Assembly (NCBI GenBank): GCA_028290705.1
Contig: JAQGJH010000099.1
Span: 1-64,000, forward strand
Reading direction: 5' to 3'
DNA: 64,000 nt
Source: Hyphomicrobiales bacterium
Lineage (GTDB): Bacteria > Pseudomonadota > Alphaproteobacteria > Rhizobiales > Beijerinckiaceae
Position 1 is the first letter of the stretch; the number at the start of each line of letters is the position of its first letter. This document shows, one piece after another, positions 18,439 through 26,514 of this stretch. Below the pieces are notes generated by a model, which did no database searches, had not been told where the DNA came from, and worked only from the letters and a program-made list of their open reading frames with translations. Both the position numbers and the translations under genes were made by a program.

Positions 18439-18838
18439 GAAAGCACGTGGCCCAGACGCCATGTGTCGGCCACGCGCCCGGATAGACCAGGATCTGGATG
18501 ACCAGCGTCATGAACAGCAGCGCCAGAGCCGAGAGTCGGGTCGCCAGTCCGAGGACGAGCAGGATCGGGAAAGCGTGTTCGGCTGCGGCGGCGAGATGCG
18601 CGCCGAGCCACGGGTCGAGCAACGGCAATCTGTACTCGTCCTTGAACAGTTCGATGGCGCCCTCGGAGACGCGCCAGCCTTCGAGCTTGGTCTGTCCCGA
18701 GGCCCAGAAGACGGCAGCCGGGAAGACCCGCGCGCACAGCGCGATGGCATCATAGGGAATGCGCTCCATCAGCGCGATGACGCTCGATCCTCGTTCGATC
18801 ATCGACGTATGGGTCGGATGGCGGGCCAGGTCAGTCAT
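18371..18838 (-). CDS. DoxX family membrane protein, last gene of bufferin operon
   Basis: 155 residues with four predicted membrane helices (PYDAIALCARVFPAAVFWASG, the AEHAFPILLVLGLATRLSAL pair and a last helix near WATCFLILIA). DoxX proteins commonly end bufferin operons and may couple redox chemistry or quinones to the modification; the role is unproven. Its start overlaps the bufC stop by 8 bases. The 3' end runs 68 bases into the GT61 gene on the other strand. Confidence 0.85.
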   Translation of the reverse strand: MTDLARHPTHTSMIERGSSVIALMERIPYDAIALCARVFPAAVFWASGQTKLEGWRVSEGAIELFKDEYRLPLLDPWLGAHLAAAAEHAFPILLVLGLATRLSALALLFMTLVIQILVYPGAWPTHGVWATCFLILIARGPGRWSLDHGLFGRRS

Positions 18839-19601
18839 GTGCGTCGTCCTCGTGCAGGTAAGCTGTGATGACGCGCGCGTGGAAGAGCGTGGCGAGCGCC
18901 TGTTCGATGGAGAAGACCGGGGAAGCTTCGGACCCTTGCGCGGCGGCGAGCTGAAGATTTCCGCCAGCCTGCAGGGCAAGCATGAAGGCCGCCTCCCCAG
19001 GCGCGAGACAGAGGACGCAGACCGCGTCGTCGCGGCGGTGGACCAAGGCCGATTCTCCCTCCCAGGGGTCGATGGACGCAGGCTCGCTTTCGCCCGCGTT
19101 CATGCGCCAGATCGTCACGGTGGGATGTTCGGACGACAGAATCTCGCAGGAGGGATGCAGCCGCATCCGCAGGTCGGCGAGGCGGTCGGGCGAGAAGCCC
19201 GTCAGGCCTGAAGGATCGCGCACATCGACGTCGGCAGCGTGGAATGCACGCGTGCGTGCGCGTTCCAGACGTGCGACATCGGCGAGATAAGGCATGTCGG
19301 CGACAGGCTCGAAAGCTTCGAGAAACTGCGGGAACTCCTCGCCATAGCGGTGCATCAGACACGAGCGCGGCAGCGATCCGCGGACGAACACGTCGGCCAT
19401 GGCCTGGAAGAACTCATCGCCCACGATGCTGCGAGTGGCGGAGAAGTTCCGCCCCAAGGCGTCGATGAGGCCGGCCATGACGTTGTTGCGATAGACGGCG
19501 AAGCGCAGAGTGGCGTCGGCTCCGGGGCGAACGCGCAGATTTTGCGGCAGCGGTGCATCGGGATGGCGCAACGCCTGCACAAATGCGCCGGCGTCAAACA
19601 T
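18831..19601 (-). CDS. bufC: DUF2063 family protein, BufC-type MNIO partner
   Basis: 256 residues. The N-terminal DUF2063 helical domain reads [13 protein letters not shown] and [16 protein letters not shown], followed by a second alpha/beta domain. Proteins of this family form a complex with DUF692 (MNIO) enzymes and bind the precursor peptide leader. It overlaps bufB upstream and doxX downstream by 8 bases each, so three proteins come from one tightly coupled message. No cofactor motif of its own is seen. Confidence 0.88.
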   Translation of the reverse strand: MFDAGAFVQALRHPDAPLPQNLRVRPGADATLRFAVYRNNVMAGLIDALGRNFSATRSIVGDEFFQAMADVFVRGSLPRSCLMHRYGEEFPQFLEAFEPVADMPYLADVARLERARTRAFHAADVDVRDPSGLTGFSPDRLADLRMRLHPSCEILSSEHPTVTIWRMNAGESEPASIDPWEGESALVHRRDDAVCVLCLAPGEAAFMLALQAGGNLQLAAAQGSEASPVFSIEQALATLFHARVITAYLHEDDAHD

Positions 19602-20457
19602 CGGCGTGCTCGCGCGTGAGAAGTGCTTCGGCGCGGCGGGCTTCGGCGCACAGGACGGGCCATGGCGGCACGTCATTGTCCCATTCGATGAGCGTTGGAA
19701 GCGGCCCGAGCGTCGCGATCATTTCGCGATAGAGCGCCCAGACGTGCTCGTCCACCGGCCTGTCATGGCTGTCGATCAGCAGCGCGCCGCCATCGGGGTC
19801 GGGTGCGGTCGCGTGGCCCGCGAGATGGATTTCCCCGACATGCGCCAGGGGAAAGGACGACAGGTAGGCGCGCGGATCGAACCCGTGATTTTCGGCCGAG
19901 ACGAAGACGTTGTTGAGATCGAGCAGCAGGCCGCAGCCCGTGCGCGCCACGATGGCGGCGAGGAACTCGGTCTCGCTCATCTCACTGTCATCGAACGTCA
20001 CATAGGTGGCGGGGTTTTCGAGGAGCATTCTCCGTCCGAGAGCATCCTGCACCTCGTCGATGTGCAGGCAGACGCACTCGAGCGTCCCGCGCGTGTAGGG
20101 GAGGGGAAGGAGGTCGTTGAGAAAGGCTCCGTCGTGGGTCGACCATGCGAGATGTTCAGAGAAACTTTCCGGTGCGTGGCGCGCGCAAAGTCTCGTCAGA
20201 CGGGCGAGGTGCTCGCGGTCGAGCGCCTGCATGCCGCCGATGGACAGGCCTACGCCATGCACTGAGAGCGCCGCGTCGGCGTGCAGTCTTTCGAGCTGGC
20301 GATGCGGCGGACCGCCGTCGCCCATGTAGTTCTCGGCGTGAACTTCGAAGAAACCCGGAAATGCGCGGCCCTGCCGGACGTCCTGCAAGATGGCCGGCAG
20401 ATGCTCGGGTTTGAAGCCGACGCCCGCGCGGGGCGGCAAGGTGAGAAGCCGGGCCAT
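19594..20457 (-). CDS. bufB: DUF692 MNIO-type iron oxidative enzyme, BufB
   Basis: 287 residues, TIM-barrel of the multinuclear non-heme iron oxidase family. Conserved metal-ligand motifs in order: [52 protein letters not shown] and DSHDRPV. Family members convert cysteines of a precursor peptide into thiooxazole-type heterocycles; the adjacent DUF2282 gene is the expected substrate. ATG 20457 follows the intercistronic hairpin at 20484-20506. Bufferins have been linked to copper protection in Caulobacter. Confidence 0.92.
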   Translation of the reverse strand: MARLLTLPPRAGVGFKPEHLPAILQDVRQGRAFPGFFEVHAENYMGDGGPPHRQLERLHADAALSVHGVGLSIGGMQALDREHLARLTRLCARHAPESFSEHLAWSTHDGAFLNDLLPLPYTRGTLECVCLHIDEVQDALGRRMLLENPATYVTFDDSEMSETEFLAAIVARTGCGLLLDLNNVFVSAENHGFDPRAYLSSFPLAHVGEIHLAGHATAPDPDGGALLIDSHDRPVDEHVWALYREMIATLGPLPTLIEWDNDVPPWPVLCAEARRAEALLTREHADV

Positions 20458-20479
20458 GATGCCGATCCTGATGGATGTG

Positions 20480-20506
20480 AAAAGGGGCGCGGCGAGCCCG
20501 CGCCCC
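20480..20506 (-). terminator. Perfect hairpin plus U-tract between bufA and bufB
   Basis: On the minus strand GGGGCGCG pairs with CGCGCCCC around a 7-base loop and is followed by TTTT. It sits in the 59-base gap between the precursor gene and its enzyme gene. A partial terminator here would make more bufA transcript than bufBC transcript, fitting a precursor needed in excess. Confidence 0.8.
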
Positions 20507-20516
20507 GGGGGGTGGA

Positions 20517-20795
20517 TCAACCCTTGACGGGCATCAGCGAGCCCATGCCCTTCGGCGTGGTCATCTTGGCGCACGTGCCCTTGGCGACGTATTTCCAGGC
20601 ATTGCCCTGATAGTCGACCTTGGAGGTTCCGGCGCAGGTGGTGCCGGCTCCGGCGGCGCAATCGTTCTTGCCCGCGAGCGAAATGCCGTAGCAGCGCTCC
20701 TTGCTGGTGTCCTGGGCGAAGGACGGCGCCGACACCATGGTGAGGGCGGCGGCGAAGGAGGTGGCGAGGGCGAGTTGTGCGGTCCGACGATCCAT
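20517..20795 (-). CDS. bufA: DUF2282 bufferin precursor peptide
   Basis: 92 residues. A Sec signal peptide (about 1-28, cleaved after APSFA/Q) is followed by a small core with four cysteines at 35, 46, 54 and 75, in the pattern RCYG, KNDC, TTCAG and KGTC that defines DUF2282. The central pair is the expected target of the MNIO enzyme. ATG 20795 follows AAGAGGA. A GTAAC-N16-CGAA promoter lies about 50 bases upstream. Exported product would be a metal-binding modified peptide. Confidence 0.92.
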   Translation of the reverse strand: MDRRTAQLALATSFAAALTMVSAPSFAQDTSKERCYGISLAGKNDCAAGAGTTCAGTSKVDYQGNAWKYVAKGTCAKMTTPKGMGSLMPVKG

Positions 20796-20845
20796 GTGCG
20801 TGTTCCTCTTCGATGAGTGCGGCCAATCTCGGCCTGCAACTTGAT

Positions 20846-20870
20846 TTCGCCGCTGGAGCGGGTTCGTTAC
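20846..20870 (-). promoter_or_regulatory. Candidate ECF (SigF-type) promoter of bufA
   Basis: On the minus strand GTAAC (20870-20866), exactly 16 bases, then CGAA (20849-20846). This is the form reported for Caulobacter SigF promoters (GTAACC spaced from CGAA). It leaves a leader of about 45 bases before the bufA ATG, a normal distance. Confidence 0.75.
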
Positions 20871-20916
20871 GCGGATCACGCATCCGTCATCGACGAATTA
20901 TTTTTGAAGAGGCCGT

Positions 20917-20941
20917 GTAACAATCGCCGTTTCCGGGAGAA
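20917..20941 (+). promoter_or_regulatory. Candidate autoregulatory promoter of the ECF sigma gene
   Basis: GTAAC (20917-20921), 16 bases, then AGAA (20938-20941): same spacing as the divergent bufA promoter with one change in the -10. It lies so close to the ATG at 20950 that the message would be almost leaderless, which weakens the call. Confidence 0.45.
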
Positions 20942-20949
20942 CAAGGTGC

Positions 20950-21510
20950 ATGGGCACGACGAAGAGCCGGGATGACGAATGGGCGGACTGGATGCGCGCC
21001 GGAATTGCCGGCGACACGGTCGCGTATCGCCGTCTGTTGGAAGCCCTCAGCCCCGTGCTTCGGCAGATGGCCCGCAACGGTCTGGCGCGCGCCGGGGCCT
21101 CGGCGGGGGATGCGGACGACGTCGTGCAGGAGACGCTGCTCGCCATTCATCTGAAGCGGCACACGTGGCGGCCGGACGAAAAGCTGGGGCCCTGGATCGC
21201 CGGCATCGCGCGCTACAAGCTGATCGACAATCTTCGCCGCCGCGGCAAGCGGGCCGAGGTGCCCATCGAGCCGATGATCGAGACTTTGGCGGACACGCCT
21301 GCGGAACCCGAGGTTTCCGTCGAGGACGTCTCCCGGCTGGTGGACGGCCTACCCGGGCGGCAAGGAGAGGTCGTGCGCGCGGTCGCCATTTCGCAACGTT
21401 CTATTCGCGAAGCCGCCGCCGGTATGAGCCTCAGCGAGGGTGCGGTGCGCGTGCTGCTCCATCGCGGGCTGAAGAAGCTCGCGGCGCAATACAGAATGGA
21501 AAACGCATGA
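20950..21510 (+). CDS. sigF: ECF RNA polymerase sigma factor, SigF-type
   Basis: 186 residues. Region 2 contains DADDVVQETLLAIHLKRHTW and the promoter-melting helix that follows; region 4 ends with EGAVRVLLHRGLKKLA, the -35 recognition helix-turn-helix. No C-terminal extension. Its stop overlaps the start of the anti-sigma gene (ATGA). Divergent from the bufferin operon, whose promoter matches the SigF class. Distinguishing it from other ECF groups rests on this context. Confidence 0.9.
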   Translation: MGTTKSRDDEWADWMRAGIAGDTVAYRRLLEALSPVLRQMARNGLARAGASAGDADDVVQETLLAIHLKRHTWRPDEKLGPWIAGIARYKLIDNLRRRGKRAEVPIEPMIETLADTPAEPEVSVEDVSRLVDGLPGRQGEVVRAVAISQRSIREAAAGMSLSEGAVRVLLHRGLKKLAAQYRMENA

Positions 21511-22145
21511 AGACAGACGATCTCATCCATGCGCTGGCGCAGGACGCCGCGATGCGGGAACCGTCGCCGAACCGTGCCATCGGCATCGCGCTCGTGACGG
21601 GCGGGCTCGCGGCCGCGGCGGTGTTCGCCATGCTGCTCGGACCGCGCGACGACATTCCGATGGCGATGCACGAGCTCCGCTTCGTGTTCAAATTCATCCT
21701 GACCGGATCGTTGGCGGCGGTGGCCGTCAACATGGCGGCGGGCGCGGTGCGCCCGGCAACATCCATGGAGCGGCGCGGCTGGCTGCTGCTCACGCCGCTG
21801 GCGCTCATGGTGACGGCTCTGGCGTTCGAACTGCTCAGCGTGCCGCGCGACGCGTGGATGGAGCGACTCGTCGGCACCAACTGGCTCGTCTGCCTCACCT
21901 ATGTGCCGCTGATCTCCATCGCGCCCCTGGCCGCCATGCTGCTGGCGATGCGGCGCGGCGCGCCGACGCGCCCGGTTCTCGCCGGGGCCTTGGCGGGGCT
22001 CGCATCGGGCGCGCTGGCCGCCATGTTCTATGCCGCGCATTGCCCGGACGATTCACCGCTCTTCGTCGCCGTCTGGTACGGGCTGGCGATCGGCATCGTG
22101 ACGGCGGCGGGCGCGCTGGCCGGCCACCGTCTGCTGCGCTGGTGA
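21507..22145 (+). CDS. nrsF: NrsF-type membrane anti-sigma factor (DUF1109)
   Basis: 212 residues. A short cytoplasmic N-terminus (MKTDDLIHALAQD, the sigma-binding part) precedes six membrane helices with almost no extramembrane mass, the hallmark of DUF1109. Two cysteines, Cys129 (NWLVCLTY) and Cys179 (AAHCPDD), occupy positions where NrsF proteins use a cysteine pair to sense metals. Translationally coupled to the sigma gene. Metal stress would release the sigma factor to switch on bufABC. Confidence 0.88.
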   Translation: MKTDDLIHALAQDAAMREPSPNRAIGIALVTGGLAAAAVFAMLLGPRDDIPMAMHELRFVFKFILTGSLAAVAVNMAAGAVRPATSMERRGWLLLTPLALMVTALAFELLSVPRDAWMERLVGTNWLVCLTYVPLISIAPLAAMLLAMRRGAPTRPVLAGALAGLASGALAAMFYAAHCPDDSPLFVAVWYGLAIGIVTAAGALAGHRLLRW

Positions 22146-22174
22146 GGCGATGAAAAGCCGAGCGCGCCGGGCCG

Positions 22175-22426
22175 TTACTTGAAGCGCTTCACCGGGGGCG
22201 CGCTCTTCGACTGGTGCTTGTAGATGTCGTAGGGCGACGGCTTCTTGCTGGGAGGAATGTAGGGGTTCTTGTACGCCTGGCAGAGAAATGCGCGGCCAAG
22301 TCCTTTGGACCCCGGGTTCTTGCCACCCGTGCACGTCGCCACGGCTTGCGCCGGAGCAATGGAGACTGTCGTGGCGACGAGCAAACCCATCCCGCCCGCG
22401 GCGAGATATTTCAGACCCCTCAACAT
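22175..22426 (-). CDS. Small secreted protein with two cysteines
   Basis: 83 residues. Signal peptide about 1-28 ending APAQA, then a short basic, proline-rich mature part (NPYIPPSKKPSPYDIYK) with two cysteines at 32 and 49 that could form a disulfide. The ATG at 22426 follows a TGAGG ribosome-binding site. Convergent with nrsF. No family recognised; no SigF-type promoter element is seen before it, so membership of the bufferin regulon is not supported. Confidence 0.65.
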   Translation of the reverse strand: MLRGLKYLAAGGMGLLVATTVSIAPAQAVATCTGGKNPGSKGLGRAFLCQAYKNPYIPPSKKPSPYDIYKHQSKSAPPVKRFK

Positions 22427-22544
22427 GGGCAAACCTCAGCTCAAATGAATGGTACGCAATCAAACTTGCGGCGATTGCCTACCATGGCTTGAGCTTTGCC
22501 GCAACGCGCCTGCCGCAGGGGCAGCAGGGTTGCGGGTCCCGCCG

Positions 22545-23654
22545 CTAGAATTCCACGACGGCGCGGATCGATTTGCCTTCGTGCATCAGGTCGAAGCCTT
22601 CGTTGATGCGCTCGAGCGGCAGCTTGTGGGTGATCAGGTCGTCGATGTTGATCTTGCCGTCCATGTACCAGTCGACGATGCGGGGCACGTCGGTGCGGCC
22701 GCGCGCGCCGCCGAAGGCCGAGCCCTTCCAGACGCGTCCGGTGACGAGCTGGAACGGCCGCGTGGCGATCTCCGCCCCGGCGGGCGCGACCCCGATGATG
22801 ATCGATTGTCCCCAGCCCTTGTGGCAGCATTCGAGCGCCTGGCGCATGACGTTCACGTTGCCGGTGCAGTCGAAGGTGTAGTCGGCTCCGCCCTTGGTGA
22901 GATCGACCAGATAGGGCACGAGATCGCCGCGCACTTCCTTCGGATTGACGAAATGCGTCATGCCGAATTTTTCCGCCATGGCCTTCTTGCCGTCGTTGAC
23001 GTCGACGCCGACGATCTGCTCCGCGCCGATCAAGCGCAGGCCCTGGATGACGTTGAGTCCGATGCCTCCAAGCCCGAACACCACGGCGCGGCAGCCGGGC
23101 TCCGCCTTGGCGGTCCAGATCACCGCGCCAATGCCCGTGGTGACGCCGCAGCCGATGTAGCAGACCTTGTCGAAGGGGGCGTCCTCGCGGATCTTCGCGA
23201 CCGCGATTTCCGGCACGACGATGTGGTTGGCGAAGGTCGAGGTGCCCATGTAGTGCAGCACGGGCTCGCCGTCGCATTTGAAGCGGCTGGTGCCGTCGGG
23301 CATCAAGCCCTTGCCCTGCGTGATGCGGATTTTCTGGCAAAGATTGGTCTTGCGCGACAGGCAGTAATCGCATTCGCGGCATTCGGGCGTGTAGAGGGGT
23401 ATGACGTGGTCGCCCTTCTTGAGCGAGGTGACGCCCGGCCCGACGTCGACCACCACGCCCGCGCCTTCATGGCCGAGCACGGCCGGAAACAGGCCCTCGG
23501 GATCGGCGCCCGAAAGCGTATAGGCGTCGGTATGGCAGATGCCCGTCGCCTTGACCTCGATGAGCACCTCGCCGAAGCGCGGGCCGTCGAGATCGAGCGT
23601 GACGATCTCCAGCGGCTTGTTGGCGGCGAAAGCGACGGCGGCGCGGGTCTTCAT
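22545..23654 (-). CDS. frmA: S-(hydroxymethyl)glutathione dehydrogenase / class III alcohol dehydrogenase
   Basis: 369 residues. Catalytic zinc ligands in [12 protein letters not shown] and GHEGAGVV; structural zinc cysteines in [18 protein letters not shown] site [12 protein letters not shown]. It oxidises the spontaneous adduct of glutathione and formaldehyde to S-formylglutathione, and also reduces S-nitrosoglutathione. ATG 23654 follows AGGAG. No formylglutathione hydrolase gene is adjacent in the window. Confidence 0.95.
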   Translation of the reverse strand: MKTRAAVAFAANKPLEIVTLDLDGPRFGEVLIEVKATGICHTDAYTLSGADPEGLFPAVLGHEGAGVVVDVGPGVTSLKKGDHVIPLYTPECRECDYCLSRKTNLCQKIRITQGKGLMPDGTSRFKCDGEPVLHYMGTSTFANHIVVPEIAVAKIREDAPFDKVCYIGCGVTTGIGAVIWTAKAEPGCRAVVFGLGGIGLNVIQGLRLIGAEQIVGVDVNDGKKAMAEKFGMTHFVNPKEVRGDLVPYLVDLTKGGADYTFDCTGNVNVMRQALECCHKGWGQSIIIGVAPAGAEIATRPFQLVTGRVWKGSAFGGARGRTDVPRIVDWYMDGKINIDDLITHKLPLERINEGFDLMHEGKSIRAVVEF

Positions 23655-23823
23655 CGGGCAGGCTCCTGCAAGGCGTTGAGGAGGCGACCATTTCAGATGA
23701 GGGGGGAGGGACGCAAGGGGGCGGGAGGCGGGAAGGCTCAAACCCGCTCCAGATCGTCTGGGCACTCACACCAGTGGCCACCCTCCACGGAGCCATCAGT
23801 TCGTCACCGAGGAATCATCAGTC

Positions 23824-24195
23824 TTACAATTCACCGCGATCCCGTCTTTCGAAGAAATGCAGCTCCATTCCTGCATAAAGTGCGTATGGCGTGATGCCGC
23901 AATTGGCGATCTCGCGAAGCACGGCGCGGCTTCGCGACGGGTCCAGATCTTCGCAATGAGAGGCAACGACGTAACGGACATGTCGGCTTTCGTGCCTGAG
24001 AAATCTCAGGAGATCGCGCCTGCGATCGCCCTCGCGACGTTTTAGCTCGTCGAGAACATGCGATATCTGTCGGTAGATTCTGCTGTAGCGACCACTTTCC
24101 AATGCGAGCATCTCGACTTCTTGGTCGAGCGCGAGTTTCTCAAACAACGCAACGAGCTCGTGCGTCGTCGCTTTCGGAAGATCAGCTGTTTTCAT
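23824..24195 (-). CDS. DUF2019-like protein, probable immunity partner of the nuclease gene
   Basis: 123 residues. An N-terminal helix pair (THELVALFEKLALDQEVEML, YSRIYRQISHVLDELKRR) and a HEAT-like second half (VRYVVASHC, SRAVLREI) match the DUF2019 pattern as I recall it. Its ATG overlaps the end of the HH-motif nuclease gene by 4 bases, the arrangement of toxin-immunity pairs. Cytoplasmic, no signal. The reading frame is intact although the toxin frame is not. Family call from memory, not a search. Confidence 0.65.
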   Translation of the reverse strand: MKTADLPKATTHELVALFEKLALDQEVEMLALESGRYSRIYRQISHVLDELKRREGDRRRDLLRFLRHESRHVRYVVASHCEDLDPSRSRAVLREIANCGITPYALYAGMELHFFERRDRGEL

Positions 24196-24842
24196 GGCGT
24201 GAGAACTCCAATTTGCTTGAGTCCTTCGATCCCGAGCAGCCTTTGTTCTTCAGCGCTTTTGCCGACAAGAAAACTTCTTGGGGTTTGCCCGTTGAGCGAA
24301 GGGAGAGGAGTTTCATACCAAGAGTTCAGCTCCCAGTGCTTGAATGTTGATATCCTTACCAGATTGCTGGCGTCGTTGATCTCGGCATCAGTCATGCCGA
24401 TGCGTCGTGCCGCCGCTCACTCAACGATGTGATGAACATCGTAGCCGCGCGCTGGGATTGAGGCGAGTTGCTGCAACTCGGTCAGGGATTTCGGTGCGTC
24501 GAAATAGGCTGTGACATATGGAAGATGCTCCGCGGCAAAAAGCGCAGTCCTGATCGCTCGCCCAGGCGGCGTGACCCGTGCGACTTCGAGCGCCGCTCGC
24601 AAAGTCCCCTTGCCGACCCTAGCGAGGACGCGGCCGGCGCGCGCGAGATTTCCTTGGCTCCACCATCGTTCTCGTTCGTCTCGTGGCTGCTCCGGATCAA
24701 AGTTTGCCTTCTCAAGAAGATGCAATCTCAGAAGCGCCGCATTGACGGCCAGAGCTGCGTTTCGCCAGCGGGCGATCAGGACTTTGTCTGGAAATGACAG
24801 GTTTTTCGATGAAGGATGTCGAGATGTGACGGGGGAAAACAT
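24192..24842 (-). pseudogene. HH-motif (HNH/EndoVII-like) nuclease toxin interrupted by an in-frame TGA
   Basis: One reading frame of 216 codons is split by TGA at 24417-24419. The first 141 residues end with PARGYDVHHIVE; the same frame continues after the stop as AAARRIGMTDAEINDASNLV, FKHWELNSWYE and TPRSFLVGKSAEEQRLLGIE. The HHIVE, NLVRI, KHWE and SWY signatures belong together in one nuclease domain of polymorphic-toxin type, so the stop breaks a single gene. No signal peptide or secretion domain is attached. ATG 24842 lies in a locally AT-rich stretch (24841-24895) unlike its neighbours, suggesting transfer. Alternatives: sequencing error, or translation restart at 24395. Confidence 0.7.
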
Positions 24843-24991
24843 GAATAATCTCAAATTAGAATAATAAGAAAATAAACCTATCATAGATCATGCTTCCGTC
24901 AAGCCTCCCCTTGACCATCAGCCCACCCGCCGTCACATGAGGGTCAACGATCCGGGGCCTTGCCCCGTCCGCCGCATCCGGAGATCACCCC

Positions 24992-26077
24992 ATGTCAGAG
25001 AAGACCCCCGTCACCGTGCTCACCGGCTATCTGGGCGCGGGCAAGACGACCCTGCTGAACCGCATTCTCAGCGAGCAGCACGGCAAGAAATACGCCGTCA
25101 TCGTCAACGAGTTCGGCGAGATCGGCATCGACAACGAGCTGGTCGTGGGGGCCGACGAGGAAGTGTTCGAGATGAACAACGGCTGCATCTGCTGCACCGT
25201 GCGCGGAGACCTGATCCGCATCATGGAAGGGCTGATGAAGCGCAAGGGCAAGTTCGACGCGATCATCGTCGAGACGACCGGCCTCGCCGATCCCGCGCCC
25301 GTCGCCCAGACGTTCTTCGTCGACCAGGACATTTCGGACGAGGCGCGGCTCGACGCCATCGTCACGGTGGCGGACGCCAAATGGCTGTCGGACCGGTTGA
25401 AGGACGCGCCCGAGGCCAAGAACCAGATCGCCTTCGCGGACGTGATCATCCTCAACAAGACCGATCTCGTCAGCCCGGCCGAGCTCGACGAGGTCGAGGC
25501 GCGCATTCGCGGCATCAATCCCTATGCGACGCTGCATCGCGCCGTGAAGGCCAACGTGCCGCTCGACGCGGTGCTGGGCCGCAACGCCTTCGATCTGGAG
25601 CGCATTCTGGAGCTCGAGCCTGCGTTCCTCGGCAAGGAAGACGTGCACGTGCACGACGAGACCTGCGGGACCGATTGCGGCCACGACCATCATCACCACG
25701 ATCACCATGGCCACGACCATCACGGCCACGATCACCACGGGCATGATCATGGCGGGCTGAAGACCATCCACGACGACGAGATGAAGTCGGTGGCGTTCCG
25801 GATCGACGGGGACGTGAACCCCGAATTGTTCATGCCGTGGATCAACAAGATCGTGCAGGACATGGGTCCGAGCATCTTGCGCTCCAAGGGCATTCTGTCG
25901 TTCCCCAACGAGCCGAAGCGCTTCGTCTTCCAGGGCGTACACATGATCCTGGACGGCGATCTGCAGCGCGAGTGGAAGCCGGGCGAGAAGCGTGAGTCCA
26001 AGCTGGTGTTCATCGGCCGGCACCTCGCCGAGGACGAGTTGCGGCGCGGCTTCATGGCCTGCGCGGTCGCGGCCTGA
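24992..26077 (+). CDS. CobW/COG0523-family GTPase with His-rich loop (metal chaperone)
   Basis: 361 residues. Walker A GYLGAGKTTLLN, the metal-site CxCC motif GCICCTVRGDL, Walker B ETTGLADP and NKTD for guanine. Between the G domain and the C-terminal CobW_C domain lies a run of about 35 residues dominated by HD and HH repeats (about residues 226-255), a metal-binding loop. Zinc-type metallochaperones of this group are usual; no Zur site was recognised upstream, so the metal stays open. ATG 24992 follows GGAGA. Confidence 0.9.
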   Translation: MSEKTPVTVLTGYLGAGKTTLLNRILSEQHGKKYAVIVNEFGEIGIDNELVVGADEEVFEMNNGCICCTVRGDLIRIMEGLMKRKGKFDAIIVETTGLADPAPVAQTFFVDQDISDEARLDAIVTVADAKWLSDRLKDAPEAKNQIAFADVIILNKTDLVSPAELDEVEARIRGINPYATLHRAVKANVPLDAVLGRNAFDLERILELEPAFLGKEDVHVHDETCGTDCGHDHHHHDHHGHDHHGHDHHGHDHGGLKTIHDDEMKSVAFRIDGDVNPELFMPWINKIVQDMGPSILRSKGILSFPNEPKRFVFQGVHMILDGDLQREWKPGEKRESKLVFIGRHLAEDELRRGFMACAVAA

Positions 26078-26093
26078 GGCCGTGGCCGAGCCG

Positions 26094-26498
26094 ATGATCG
26101 TCGGCGCCGTGCTGCGCATCGACCTGCGCGGCTTCTCGGGCGATCTTCCGGCGGCGCTCGGCGCTCCGATGCGTGACGCCGAGGCGCCGGAGGGAACCCG
26201 GAGTCTGTTTTACGATCTCGGTTCGCAGATCGAGGGTCTGACCTCGGGCGAAGCGTGCCGTCGATTGGCGGTGCGCCTCGACCGCGTGTTCCTCGCGCCG
26301 GACACGCCGGTGTTCGAGGGCGCGCTGGCGGTGCGGCTGCGGCTCGACCTCGGCCTGACCGTGCCGGAGCGGGCCGACAGCTATTCGCACGACCTGCCGG
26401 CGAGCCTGCTCGATTGCCTCGGCCAGATGGAGGCCGAACTCGGCCTGACCTATTATCCGACCGCCGACGAGTCCGACGCCGTCGTCGAAGACGCCTGA
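26094..26498 (+). CDS. Hypothetical protein between CobW and WD40 genes
   Basis: 134 residues, acidic, no signal or membrane segment. Recognisable text: GAVLRIDLRGFSGDLPAALG and LDCLGQMEAELGLTYY. The start may be this ATG or the GTG at 26082 twelve bases upstream. It sits 16 bases after cobW and 16 bases before the WD40 gene, so the three probably form an operon and may act in one metal-linked task; no family is recognised. Confidence 0.7.
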   Translation: MIVGAVLRIDLRGFSGDLPAALGAPMRDAEAPEGTRSLFYDLGSQIEGLTSGEACRRLAVRLDRVFLAPDTPVFEGALAVRLRLDLGLTVPERADSYSHDLPASLLDCLGQMEAELGLTYYPTADESDAVVEDA

Positions 26499-26514
26499 CG
26501 CCCGAACCCGCGAG

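Noticed and set aside
24192-24395. Separate 67-residue gene starting at 24395
   Set aside because: Same frame as the upstream nuclease half and carries the continuation of its domain; no ribosome site precedes the ATG. Kept as part of the pseudogene.
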